Source: Hyphomicrobiales bacterium (lineage in GTDB: Bacteria; Pseudomonadota; Alphaproteobacteria; Rhizobiales; JALURZ01). From it: 12,381 bases of DNA. The DNA lies in the NCBI GenBank assembly GCA_027058735.1, contig JALURZ010000121.1, positions 1 through 12,381 of the forward strand, in the 5' to 3' direction. Position numbers and translations under genes: made by a program. Positions 1-6,509 of this stretch are shown here, in pieces. Numbering within the stretch: position 1 is the first letter of the stretch; every line of letters starts with the position of its first letter. Below the pieces are notes generated by a model that made no database searches, had not been told where the DNA came from, and saw only the letters and a list, made by a program, of their open reading frames with translations.

Positions 1-187
1 CCTTGGCGCGGGCCAGTATGGTCGCAAGATCATCGCCGCTGGGCGGGCGGTCCGGAAAACAGGCCTGCCTGACGGCACCCTCATCGATGCACGAGGGCAC
101 GATCTCGAAATCAATGCCGGCCCGGCGCAGGAGATCGGCGCGTGCGGAGCTGGCAGACGCAAGAATGAGGAGCGGGCGGTCAGACAT
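1..187 (-). CDS. maf: Maf-family nucleotide pyrophosphatase, N-terminal part (cut by window edge)
   Basis: The first 62 codons of a gene read leftward off the window edge. The translation starts MSDRPLLILASASSARADLL and continues into RRAGIDFEIVPS. The L-A-S-x-S-x-x-R-x-x-L-L pattern followed by a short strand ending in V-x-P-S is typical of the Maf/YhdE/YceF family. Members hydrolyse nucleoside triphosphates such as dTTP, UTP or modified nucleotides to monophosphates in the cytoplasm. The start codon overlaps the stop of the upstream PPDK-regulator gene by eight bases (ATGTCTGA), which suggests translational coupling. Roughly two thirds of the protein lies outside the window, so subfamily and substrate cannot be judged. 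The family call is fairly secure; the exact activity is inferred. Confidence 0.85.
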   Translation of the reverse strand, partial: MSDRPLLILASASSARADLLRRAGIDFEIVPSCIDEGAVRQACFPDRPPSGDDLATILARAK

Positions 188-1028
188 CGGGGACAGCGCC
201 GGCCGGTGCGCGTTCGTGATAAAGATTGAGAACCGCCGCCGCCGTTTCCTCGATCGAACGCCGGGTCACATCGATCATGGGCCATCCGTTGCGGGCGCAC
301 AGTTTGCGCGCGAAACTCAGCTCCCGGGCAATCCGGTCCTTGTCGACATAGTCCGTTTCCTTGTTTTCATTGATGGAGAGCAGCCGGTTTCTGCGAATAT
401 GCATGATCCGGTCGGGACTGGCGATCAGACCGATCACCATTGGTTTTTCCGCATCCTCAAGACCGGCGGGCAACGGCAGGTCCGGCACCAGCGGCACGTT
501 GGCCGCCTTGATGCCACGATTGGCCAGATAGATGCTTGTCGGTGTCTTGGAGGTGCGGCTGATGCCCACCAGGATAACATCGGCTTCGTCGAGATCGTGG
601 GTATGTTGACCATCGTCGTGAAGCATCGTGAAATTGAGCGCCTCGATGCGGCCGAAATAATGTGCGTCCAGCACGTGCTGACCGCCGACCTGGGGCTGCG
701 AACTGGCATTGAGGTAATTCGACAGCAGGGAGAGCACCGGATCGAGAACCGACAGCGAGGGAACCCCGATTTCCTGGCAACGCTGTTCAAGATGCGCACG
801 CAGCTTCTCGTTGATCAGGGTGTAAAGAACAACCCCCGGCGCATCGGCGATCTCCCCCAGGACGCGGTCCATCCGGGCCTGGCTTCGCACCAGCGAGTGA
901 ATATGCTCGATGGCGCTGATTTCACGATATTGCGCCGCCGCCGCCTTGGCAATTGCATGGAGCGTTTCCCCGGTTGCGTCCGAAACAAGGTGAAGATGAT
1001 AGAACCGGGTCGATTTTTGTGTGGGCAT
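180..1028 (-). CDS. ppsR: Pyruvate, phosphate dikinase regulatory protein (kinase/pyrophosphorylase, DUF299)
   Basis: The 282-residue product, starting MPTQKSTRFYHLHLVSDATG, matches the bifunctional regulator of PPDK (or PEP synthase). Family knowledge: it inactivates the dikinase by ADP-dependent threonine phosphorylation and reactivates it by phosphate-dependent phosphorolysis. Visible marks are the N-terminal H-L-V-S-D-A-T-G-E-T segment (about 13-22), the P-loop GISRTSKTPTS (155-165) and the C-terminal WPMIDVTRRSIEETAAAVL (249-267). Length is normal for the family. The open frame extends upstream to 1115, but those residues are unlike the family and would run into the origin region, so I chose the ATG at 1028. 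No strong Shine-Dalgarno precedes it. This is the gene type called RP001 in Rickettsia, which flanks oriC opposite hemE in some alphaproteobacteria. The target (PPDK or PEP synthase) is not decided by this sequence. Confidence 0.93.
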   Translation of the reverse strand: MPTQKSTRFYHLHLVSDATGETLHAIAKAAAAQYREISAIEHIHSLVRSQARMDRVLGEIADAPGVVLYTLINEKLRAHLEQRCQEIGVPSLSVLDPVLSLLSNYLNASSQPQVGGQHVLDAHYFGRIEALNFTMLHDDGQHTHDLDEADVILVGISRTSKTPTSIYLANRGIKAANVPLVPDLPLPAGLEDAEKPMVIGLIASPDRIMHIRRNRLLSINENKETDYVDKDRIARELSFARKLCARNGWPMIDVTRRSIEETAAAVLNLYHERAPAGAVPDV

Positions 1029-1052
1029 GAGGCTCGCACGATGTTGGGAATT

Positions 1053-1061
1053 TGTGAATAA
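1053..1061 (-). promoter_or_regulatory. DnaA box (TTATTCACA)
   Basis: Read on the minus strand this is TTATTCACA, one base away from the strongest E. coli box TTATCCACA and fully within the degenerate consensus TTWTNCACA. It lies 25 bases upstream of the chosen ppsR start, at the left side of the probable origin. It could serve both initiation and DnaA control of ppsR, but that is inference. Confidence 0.6.
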
Positions 1062-1185
1062 CTCGCGCATTGGGCATAGCGCATATGCCGGGATTGGAAA
1101 ACCTTTGCAACCCATCCACAGGTTGATCTTGCGGGTGCTGGTTGTTCCACACCTGAAGATGGACCGGAACCGCTTCTCCTACACA

Positions 1186-1327
1186 CAGTTTTTCAACAGC
1201 ATATGGGGAATTTTCAAAAATGACTATTATTAACTCTTTGTTTTTATTTAATAATTAAATTCCACATCGGAAATCTTCAAACAAGATAAAACCAATCCTC
1301 ACACTGATAGCCTGTTGAAAAAAACTG
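1186..1327. repeat. Long-range inverted repeat flanking the AT-rich core, arms resembling DnaA boxes
   Basis: The left arm CAGTTTTTCAACAG (1186-1199) is the reverse complement of the right arm CTGTTGAAAAAAACTG (1312-1327), except that the right arm has seven A residues against five T. Each arm contains TTTTCAACA, a DnaA-box-like nonamer that differs from TTWTNCACA only at the sixth base, and the two face each other across the AT-rich core. The 112-base gap makes a simple hairpin terminator unlikely. Paired initiator or architectural protein sites are a better guess. Confidence 0.55.
1201..1261. other. AT-rich DNA unwinding element candidate
   Basis: Only 10 of the 60 bases at 1201-1260 are G or C, and 1241-1261 is an uninterrupted run of A and T. 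The run carries a perfect 15-base palindrome ATTTAATAATTAAAT at 1246-1260 and ends directly at a TTCCACA sequence. Low-stability DNA beside DnaA boxes is what a duplex unwinding element looks like. Function is inferred from composition and place. Confidence 0.55.
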
Positions 1328-1417
1328 AAACATGATAATCCACGAATCCCACAAGCCTATCAGCAACAGCCAAAATATCTTATCTTTTCCGGATTAGTCC
1401 TGCGATGCTTGGTGATC

Positions 1418-1445
1418 TTGCCAGACCGATACGGGTTCACATATC
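1418..1445 (+). promoter_or_regulatory. Possible hemE promoter
   Basis: TTGCCA (1418-1423) and CATATC (1440-1445) are separated by 16 bases and would place the transcript start near 1452, right at the hemE ATG. The -10 match is modest and the call is tentative. Neither hemE start candidate has a Shine-Dalgarno sequence, which fits a leaderless message. Confidence 0.25.
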
Positions 1446-1451
1446 GTGACG

Positions 1452-2504
1452 ATGGAAAAGCCGTTCCTGCGCGCCCTGCGCGGACAGACCCAGTCCACCG
1501 CGCCGGTGTGGTTCATGCGTCAGGCCGGGCGATATCTGCCGCAATATCGCGCCGTTCGCAGCAGCGTCGGCTCTTTTCTCGATCTGTGCTATTCGCCGCG
1601 GCTTGCCGCGCAGGTCACCCTGCAGCCGATCGAGCGGTTCGGTTTTGACGCGGCTATTCTGTTTGCCGATATTCTGTTGATTCCGGACAAACTGGGTCAG
1701 CCGTTGAGTTTTACCGAAGGCGAGGGACCACGACTCGAACCGGTCACCGATCAGGCCGGTGTTAATCGCCTGCGCGAGAGCTATGCCGCAGGGCGGACAA
1801 TTGAGCATCTCGCGCCGGTTTTCGAAACTGTTGAGCGGGTCAGGACGCAGCTAGACGATGCCACGGCGCTGATCGGTTTTTGCGGCGCGCCTTGGACTGT
1901 GGCCACATATATGGTCCAGGGCAAAAGTTCACAAGACCAGGCTGTGGCGCGCGATCTGGCGGCGCGCGGTGAACCGTGGTTCGCCGATCTGATCGCGCTG
2001 TTGGGCGATGTATCGGTCGATTATCTGAGTGCGCAGATCTCGGCGGGCGCGGAAACAGTGCAGATATTCGATACCTGGGCGGGGGTCCTGAACGAGACGG
2101 ATTTTTTCGACTATGTCATTGTGCCGACCAGGACGATCGTTGAAAAGCTCCGTGCGCGGCATCGCGATGTTCCGATCATCGGATTTCCGCGCGGCGCCGG
2201 GGCAAACTATGTGAACTATTGCAATGAGACGGGGGTGGATGCCGTCGGCACCGATCATACCGTGTCGCTGGATTGGATGAAGGCATCCTTGCAGCGGAAA
2301 CTGCCGGTGCAGGGCAATCTCGATCCGGTCGTGCTGCGTGGCGGAGGGGAACGGCTGGAGCGTGAGGTGAGGCGGATCGTGTCAATCCTGAACGATGGGC
2401 CCTTCGTCTTCAATCTCGGTCACGGTATTTTGCCGGACACCCCGGTTGAGCACGTCGCCAGAGCGCTGGACATCGTCAGATCGCGCCAGGTCATGGGTTC
2501 ATAG
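1452..2504 (+). CDS. hemE: Uroporphyrinogen decarboxylase
   Basis: A 350-residue cytoplasmic enzyme that removes four carboxyl groups from uroporphyrinogen III to give coproporphyrinogen III in haem synthesis. Both family signatures are present: W-F-M-R-Q-A-G-R (about 20-27) and GFCGAPWT (142-149). The active-site aspartate is probably D73 in ILFADILLIPDKLG. GNLDP (288-292) and FNLGHGILPDTP (320-331) are also conserved. Length is normal and nothing is broken. I chose the ATG at 1452; an in-frame GTG at 1446 would add two residues. Neither is preceded by a ribosome site. It is the first gene right of the origin candidate and is followed after 11 bases by hemJ, so the two are probably co-transcribed. 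Confidence 0.97.
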   Translation: MEKPFLRALRGQTQSTAPVWFMRQAGRYLPQYRAVRSSVGSFLDLCYSPRLAAQVTLQPIERFGFDAAILFADILLIPDKLGQPLSFTEGEGPRLEPVTDQAGVNRLRESYAAGRTIEHLAPVFETVERVRTQLDDATALIGFCGAPWTVATYMVQGKSSQDQAVARDLAARGEPWFADLIALLGDVSVDYLSAQISAGAETVQIFDTWAGVLNETDFFDYVIVPTRTIVEKLRARHRDVPIIGFPRGAGANYVNYCNETGVDAVGTDHTVSLDWMKASLQRKLPVQGNLDPVVLRGGGERLEREVRRIVSILNDGPFVFNLGHGILPDTPVEHVARALDIVRSRQVMGS

Positions 2505-2515
2505 ACAGGACAAAA

Positions 2516-2947
2516 ATGGCGTATCTCTGGTTGAAGGCGTTTCATATCATCGCCGTGGTGTCGTGGATGGCGGGGCTGCTCTATCTGCCGCGGTTGTTTG
2601 TCTATCATGCCGCCGGCGGCGCGGATGCAGGGGCGAGCGAGACCTTCAAGATCATGGAATTCCGCCTGCTGTGGATGATTGCCACCCCGGCGATGGTGGC
2701 GAGCTGGGGATTGGGCCTGGCGCTGCTGGCGGTCACAGACCAGGCGGATGGCGGCTTCTGGCTGCCGGCCAAGATCGGAGCAGTCTTATTGTTGACCGGT
2801 TTTCATGGTCTGCTGGTGAAATGGACCAGAGACTTTGCGCAGGATCGAAACGGTCATTCACCCCGGTTTTTCCGTCTGGTCAATGAGGTTCCGACCGTTC
2901 TTCTTGTCGTCATTGTCGTGCTGGTTGTTGTCAAACCGTTTTCGTGA
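2516..2947 (+). CDS. hemJ: Protoporphyrinogen IX oxidase, HemJ type
   Basis: A small (143-residue) integral membrane protein of the HemJ/UPF0093 family. This family performs the six-electron oxidation of protoporphyrinogen IX to protoporphyrin IX in many bacteria that lack HemG and HemY. Seen here: four hydrophobic segments at about 4-30, 50-73, 82-101 and 123-140; the conserved histidine H10 in KAFHIIAVVSWMAGLLYLPR; and the conserved lysine K86 in LPAKIGAVLLLTG. Both residues are known to matter in characterised HemJ proteins. An AGGA ribosome site lies about six bases before the ATG. It starts 11 bases after hemE, so the operon joins two haem steps. No hemH (ferrochelatase) lies beside them, unlike in some relatives. 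The order of catalysis and membrane topology are from family knowledge. Confidence 0.93.
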   Translation: MAYLWLKAFHIIAVVSWMAGLLYLPRLFVYHAAGGADAGASETFKIMEFRLLWMIATPAMVASWGLGLALLAVTDQADGGFWLPAKIGAVLLLTGFHGLLVKWTRDFAQDRNGHSPRFFRLVNEVPTVLLVVIVVLVVVKPFS

Positions 2948-2973
2948 ACCGGAAATGCCCGGGATCAAGAGTG

Positions 2974-3002
2974 TTTTCACCGCCGGCGATTTCTGATATA
3001 GA
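2974..3002 (+). promoter_or_regulatory. Possible rho promoter
   Basis: TTTTCA (2974-2979) and TATAGA (2997-3002) are spaced by 17 bases, each matching four of six consensus positions. A start near 3009 would give a leader of about 144 bases before rho, containing the small ORF at 3024-3113. The match is moderate; read-through from hemJ is an alternative. Confidence 0.35.
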
Positions 3003-3023
3003 ACATCCAATCACACAAGAGGG

Positions 3024-3113
3024 ATGATGGCTTTTCCGCCAAACTATCCTCCACATTTTCTCACTTTCGCCGGTTCTCTGATCTGCCGCAAGCAGCCGTC
3101 CGCCGGTCTGTAA
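3024..3113 (+). CDS. Possible leader peptide of rho (29 residues)
   Basis: A short ORF beginning with two ATG codons (3024 and 3027) and ending in TAA at 3111-3113, 39 bases before rho and in the same frame as rho. AGAGGG (3018-3023) directly precedes it and gives a usable spacing to the second ATG. The peptide starts MMAFPPNYPPHFLTF and has two Pro-Pro pairs, which can slow ribosomes. It lies in a C-rich, G-poor leader (37 C against 15 G in 3041-3140), the composition Rho prefers on RNA. E. coli rho also has a short leader ORF (rhoL) and is autoregulated by attenuation. The resemblance is in arrangement, not in sequence. It may equally be a chance ORF. Confidence 0.4.
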   Translation: MMAFPPNYPPHFLTFAGSLICRKQPSAGL

Positions 3114-3140
3114 GACATCCCCAAACCACCAGAACATATC
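3041..3140 (+). promoter_or_regulatory. C-rich, G-poor rho leader (candidate Rho utilisation region)
   Basis: By hand count these 100 bases contain 37 C and 15 G, with almost G-free segments at the start (TATCCTCCACATTTTCTCAC) and near the end (CATCCCCAAACCACCAGAAC). An unstructured C-over-G bubble is the known hallmark of rut sites. Placed just upstream of rho, it suggests autogenous Rho-dependent attenuation, as known for E. coli rho. Function is inferred. Confidence 0.4.
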
Positions 3141-3152
3141 GGATCGCGCCTC

Positions 3153-4436
3153 ATGCTCAAGATCATCGAATCAAACAAGGTCAAGCTCCACGATCTTAAG
3201 GAGAAGTCCCCGGCGGATCTTCTCGATATTGCCGAAGAACTCGATGTCGAGAACGCATCGGCCATGCGCAAGCAGGAACTGATGTTTGCCATCCTGAAAA
3301 GCCTTGCGGAAAAAGACGTGGAGATCGTCGGCGAGGGGGTGGTTGAAGTGTTGCAGGACGGGTTCGGCTTTTTGCGCTCGGCGGAAGCCAACTATCTGCC
3401 CGGCCCCGATGACATCTATGTCAGCCCCAGTCAGATCAGGCGCTTCAGCCTGCGGACCGGCGATACGGTTGAGGGCGAGATCCGCAGCCCCAAGGACAAC
3501 GAACGCTATTTCGCGCTTCTCAAGGTCAGCACGATCAATTTCGAAGATCCTGAAAAGGTGCGTCACAGGATTCATTTCGACAATCTGACGCCGCTGTATC
3601 CCGAAAACCGGTTGAAGATGGAAATCATTGATCCGGAGATAAAGGATCTCAGCGCGCGCATTATCGAACTGGTGGCGCCCCTGGGCAAGGGGCAGCGCGG
3701 GCTGATCGTTTCCCCGCCACGCACCGGCAAGACAGTCCTGCTGCAGAATATCGCAAAGAGCATTTCGGCCAATCATCCGGAATGTTTCTTGATCGTGCTA
3801 CTGATCGACGAGCGGCCTGAGGAGGTCACCGACATGCAGCGCTCGGTGCGCGGCGAGGTCGTCAGTTCGACATTTGACGAGCCGGCGAGCCGCCATGTCC
3901 AGGTTGCCGAGATGGTCATCGAAAAGGCCAAGCGGCTGGTCGAGACCGGGCGCGATGTGGTTATTCTTCTGGACTCGATCACCCGCCTGGGCCGGGCCTA
4001 TAACACGGTTGTGCCCTCGTCTGGCAAGGTGCTCACCGGCGGTGTCGATGCCAATGCCCTGCAGCGCCCGAAACGGTTCTTCGGTGCGGCCAGAAATATC
4101 GAACACGGCGGATCGCTGACAATCCTGGCCACCGCCCTGGTCGATACCGGCAGCCGGATGGACGAGGTGATTTTCGAGGAATTCAAGGGCACTGGCAATT
4201 CGGAAATCATTCTTGACCGCAAGATCGCCGACAAGCGCGTGTTCCCGGCGATCGACATCACACGGTCCGGCACCCGCAAGGAGGACCTTCTGGTGGATCA
4301 GAAAACACTCAAGAAAATGTTCGTGTTGCGGCGCATTCTCAACCCGATGGGAACCGTGGACGCGGTCGAGTTCCTGCTCGACAAGCTCAAGGGCACGCAG
4401 GACAATGCCGAATTTTTCGATTCGATGAATACCTGA
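3153..4436 (+). CDS. rho: Transcription termination factor Rho
   Basis: A 427-residue RNA-dependent ATPase that forms a ring, binds C-rich RNA and pulls transcripts from RNA polymerase. Domains in order: Rho_N helical domain (about 10-52, with VENASAMRKQELMFAILK), cold-shock-like RNA-binding fold (about 58-128, with GFGFLRS), and RecA-like ATPase (about 150-410). The P-loop VSPPRTGKT is at 186-194 (SPPRTGKT where E. coli has APPKAGKT). The Walker B strand with DSITRLGRAYN is at 274-284. The segment GGVDANALQRPKRFFGAARN (296-315) covers the Q-loop region. Length is normal and no long alpha-specific insert is present. The start at 3153 is the only in-frame candidate before the Rho_N domain. Its ribosome site is weak, so coupling to the leader ORF is possible. 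The gene converges with the DUF255 gene, leaving 30 bases between them. Confidence 0.98.
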   Translation: MLKIIESNKVKLHDLKEKSPADLLDIAEELDVENASAMRKQELMFAILKSLAEKDVEIVGEGVVEVLQDGFGFLRSAEANYLPGPDDIYVSPSQIRRFSLRTGDTVEGEIRSPKDNERYFALLKVSTINFEDPEKVRHRIHFDNLTPLYPENRLKMEIIDPEIKDLSARIIELVAPLGKGQRGLIVSPPRTGKTVLLQNIAKSISANHPECFLIVLLIDERPEEVTDMQRSVRGEVVSSTFDEPASRHVQVAEMVIEKAKRLVETGRDVVILLDSITRLGRAYNTVVPSSGKVLTGGVDANALQRPKRFFGAARNIEHGGSLTILATALVDTGSRMDEVIFEEFKGTGNSEIILDRKIADKRVFPAIDITRSGTRKEDLLVDQKTLKKMFVLRRILNPMGTVDAVEFLLDKLKGTQDNAEFFDSMNT

Positions 4437-4440
4437 CCGG

Positions 4441-4468
4441 AAACCGGACTGCGGGATCCGTGCGGTTT
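4441..4468. terminator. Possible bidirectional terminator between convergent genes
   Basis: AAACCG (4441-4446) pairs with CGGTTT (4463-4468), and some further pairs inside give an imperfect hairpin just after the rho stop, overlapping the stop codon of the opposing gene. The A-rich and T-rich ends suit termination in both directions, but the runs are only three bases long. This is a weak candidate, and Rho-dependent ending is equally possible. Confidence 0.3.
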
Positions 4469-6509
4469 ACGACGATATGCCGGCGACAAAATCCGGCGTG
4501 ATCAGATCCGGATCGTTCACCGGCAACGAACACCGCCCGCCGCGGCACAGATAAAGGGTCGCCAGACCGTCGATCTGCGGCTTGCCGCGGGCGGGATGGC
4601 GTGGCGGCAGTTTTTCGTCCGGAGCCAGGATTTGCAGCGCCAGATCAGGCAGTGAGTGTTTCGTCAGGGCATCCGCCAGGGCGCGCGCGCCGGCCGCGCC
4701 GGCCCTGTCCCGCCCGGCGATGATAACCGCATCGAGAGGCCCGTCGAACTGCTCAAAGGCGTTCAGGAAGCTTGCATGGGCAAACGGATTGGCGAGCGCA
4801 TCGCGGCTCAGTGATGCCACCAGCCTGTCCGCCCGGTCGCGATAGGCCTGTTCGCCAGAAAAACCATACAGAAGCGCCAGATTGCGCAGCATGGTGGCGT
4901 TGCCGTTCGGCGTGGCGTCGTCCGCTCCCGAGGCCAGTTGCACCACCAGATGAGGGGTGTTCTTGCCGGCGAACAGATACAGCCCGCGGGTTTCGTCCCA
5001 GTGACGGGCGTCGAATTCCGCCGCCCAGGATCGTGCGGTATCGAGAAAACCCGGGCGGCCGGAATATTGGTGCAGGCTCAGCGCGGCGGCGATCATGTTG
5101 GCGTAGTCATCGCCGATCGCGGCATCGCTGAGGCGTCCGGCCCTGGCGGCGTGATGCAATCTGCCGTCAACCCACATGGTGTCGCGTATGAACGCGAATG
5201 CGGTCTCGGCCGCGCTCATCCAGCGCGGGTTCGAAAAAACGTGGGCCGCGCGCGCCAGGGCGCAGATCATCAGCCCGTTCCAGTCGCTCAGGACCTTGTC
5301 GTCCCAGCCGGGATGAACGCGCCGCGCGCGGGCCTGGAAAAGCTGCTCGCGCGCGGCGGCGAGACGGGCCTCCTCTTCCATGTTGCCGGGGTCCGGGTCG
5401 CGCAACCGGTTCAAGATCACCTTTCCCTCCCAGTTGCCCTGTGGCGTCACGTCATATTTGCCGGCGAAGAACGCCGCCTCCTCCGCGCCCAGGACGCGCT
5501 CGATCCCGGCCTGCGACCAGACGTAGAACCGGCCCTCCTCGCCTTCTGAATCCGCGTCCAGGCTGGAAGCGAACCCGCCGCCATCGGCGATCATTTCACG
5601 CAAGACCCATTCGCATGTCTCCGCGATGCGCCGTTCCAGAAGCGGCTCGCGGGTCCGCTGCCAGACCAGCGTCATGAGCTGGATGATCTGGGCGTTGTCA
5701 TAGAGCATCTTTTCAAAATGCGGCACCAGCCAGCGCCGATCCACCGAATAGCGCGCGAAGCCGCCGCCCAGATGATCATAAATGCCGCCCTGGCACATGC
5801 AGGCGAGAGTGTGGCTGACGGCGCGGAAATAGTCGTCGCGGCGGGTACGCAGGCCCGCGCGCCAGAGCAGTTCGAAAACCGCGCATTGGGGAAATTTGGG
5901 CGCCTGGCCAATGCCCCCATGGACGGAATCGACAATTCCCAGCACCCGCTCGGCGATCTGGTCGATCATGGCGGTCTGCAGGGCGGCGCCCGCCTCGCCT
6001 GTTGGCGGCGGCGCGTTCAGCGCGGCGACGATGGCGCTGGCATTGCCGGCGACTTTGTCGGGTTCGCTCTGGTAGATTGCTGCAATCCGCTCCAGCACCT
6101 GGATGAACCCGGGCCGCCCGTAGCGCGGGGTCTTGGGAAAATAGGTGCCGCCCCAGAACGGCTTGCCATCGGGTTTCAGGAACATGGTCAGCGGCCATCC
6201 GCCCTGCTCGCCCAGCGCCTGAATGGCGGCCATATAGATGCGGTCGACATCGGGACGTTCCTCGCGATCGACCTTGACGTTGACGAAATGGGCGTTCATG
6301 ACCGCGGCGACATCGGTGTCCTCGAAGCTTTCATGGGCCATGACGTGGCACCAGTGACAGGCCGCATAGCCGATCGAAAGCAGGATCGGTTTATTGTCGC
6401 GTCTGGCGATTGCAAAAGCCTCCTCGCCCCAGGCCAGCCAGTGCACCGGGTTGTCCTTGTGCTGCAGCAGATAGGGACTGGTTTCCTGTGCGAGGTGATT
6501 GCGGGTCAT
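4467..6509 (-). CDS. DUF255/thioredoxin-like domain protein (YyaL/spermatogenesis-associated protein 20 family)
   Basis: A 680-residue protein of a widespread but poorly understood family. The N-terminal part (about 3-165) is a thioredoxin-like fold: ETSPYLLQHKDNPVHW, then the Cys pair in AACHWCHVMAHESFED (C51 and C54), DREERPD (81-87), GWPL (104-107) and GGTYFP (120-125). The rest is a long six-hairpin (alpha/alpha) barrel-like region related in fold to sugar epimerases, with the conserved stretches GGIYDHLGGGFARYSVD and PHFEKMLYDNAQ. A typical C-terminus contains LCRGGRCSLP. The biochemical role is not established. The same frame is open far upstream (to 8021), but the family N-terminus fixes the start at the ATG at 6509; an ATG at 6563 is the nearest alternative. 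No clear ribosome site is seen. It converges with rho and diverges from mnmE, so it has its own transcription. Confidence 0.9.
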   Translation of the reverse strand: MTRNHLAQETSPYLLQHKDNPVHWLAWGEEAFAIARRDNKPILLSIGYAACHWCHVMAHESFEDTDVAAVMNAHFVNVKVDREERPDVDRIYMAAIQALGEQGGWPLTMFLKPDGKPFWGGTYFPKTPRYGRPGFIQVLERIAAIYQSEPDKVAGNASAIVAALNAPPPTGEAGAALQTAMIDQIAERVLGIVDSVHGGIGQAPKFPQCAVFELLWRAGLRTRRDDYFRAVSHTLACMCQGGIYDHLGGGFARYSVDRRWLVPHFEKMLYDNAQIIQLMTLVWQRTREPLLERRIAETCEWVLREMIADGGGFASSLDADSEGEEGRFYVWSQAGIERVLGAEEAAFFAGKYDVTPQGNWEGKVILNRLRDPDPGNMEEEARLAAAREQLFQARARRVHPGWDDKVLSDWNGLMICALARAAHVFSNPRWMSAAETAFAFIRDTMWVDGRLHHAARAGRLSDAAIGDDYANMIAAALSLHQYSGRPGFLDTARSWAAEFDARHWDETRGLYLFAGKNTPHLVVQLASGADDATPNGNATMLRNLALLYGFSGEQAYRDRADRLVASLSRDALANPFAHASFLNAFEQFDGPLDAVIIAGRDRAGAAGARALADALTKHSLPDLALQILAPDEKLPPRHPARGKPQIDGLATLYLCRGGRCSLPVNDPDLITPDFVAGISS

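Larger units (their letters stand above)
1029..1451. other. oriC: Probable chromosomal replication origin (oriC)
   Basis: This gene-free stretch separates the divergent ppsR and hemE genes. In Caulobacter crescentus and Rickettsia the origin is known to lie between hemE and this same gene type. Seen here: a DnaA box matching TTWTNCACA at 1053-1061 on the minus strand; weaker 7/9 matches to TTATCCACA at 1112-1120, 1143-1151 and 1336-1344; a 7/9 match to the TTATACACA variant at 1179-1187; two DnaA-like TTTTCAACA motifs in opposite orientation (1190-1198 and 1313-1321); and a very AT-rich core with only 10 G or C in 1201-1260. The rest of the window is strongly GC-rich. Position, composition and box clustering together support oriC; origin activity itself is inferred. 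Confidence 0.75.

Noticed and set aside
3..1061. A 352-codon plus-strand ORF antisense to ppsR and maf.
   Set aside because: It mirrors well-recognised genes on the other strand and its translation resembles no family.
1120..1130. TTGATC near 1122 as part of an IHF site in the origin region.
   Set aside because: At least two mismatches to the IHF consensus, too weak to claim.
1304..1363. CTGATAG (1304-1310) and CTATCAG (1357-1363) as a stem.
   Set aside because: Seven-base arms over a 46-base gap are expected by chance and no flanking structure supports them.
5588..5601. ATTTCACGCAAGAC in the DUF255 gene, similar to parS.
   Set aside because: Only 10 of 14 core positions match and the right half-site is broken.
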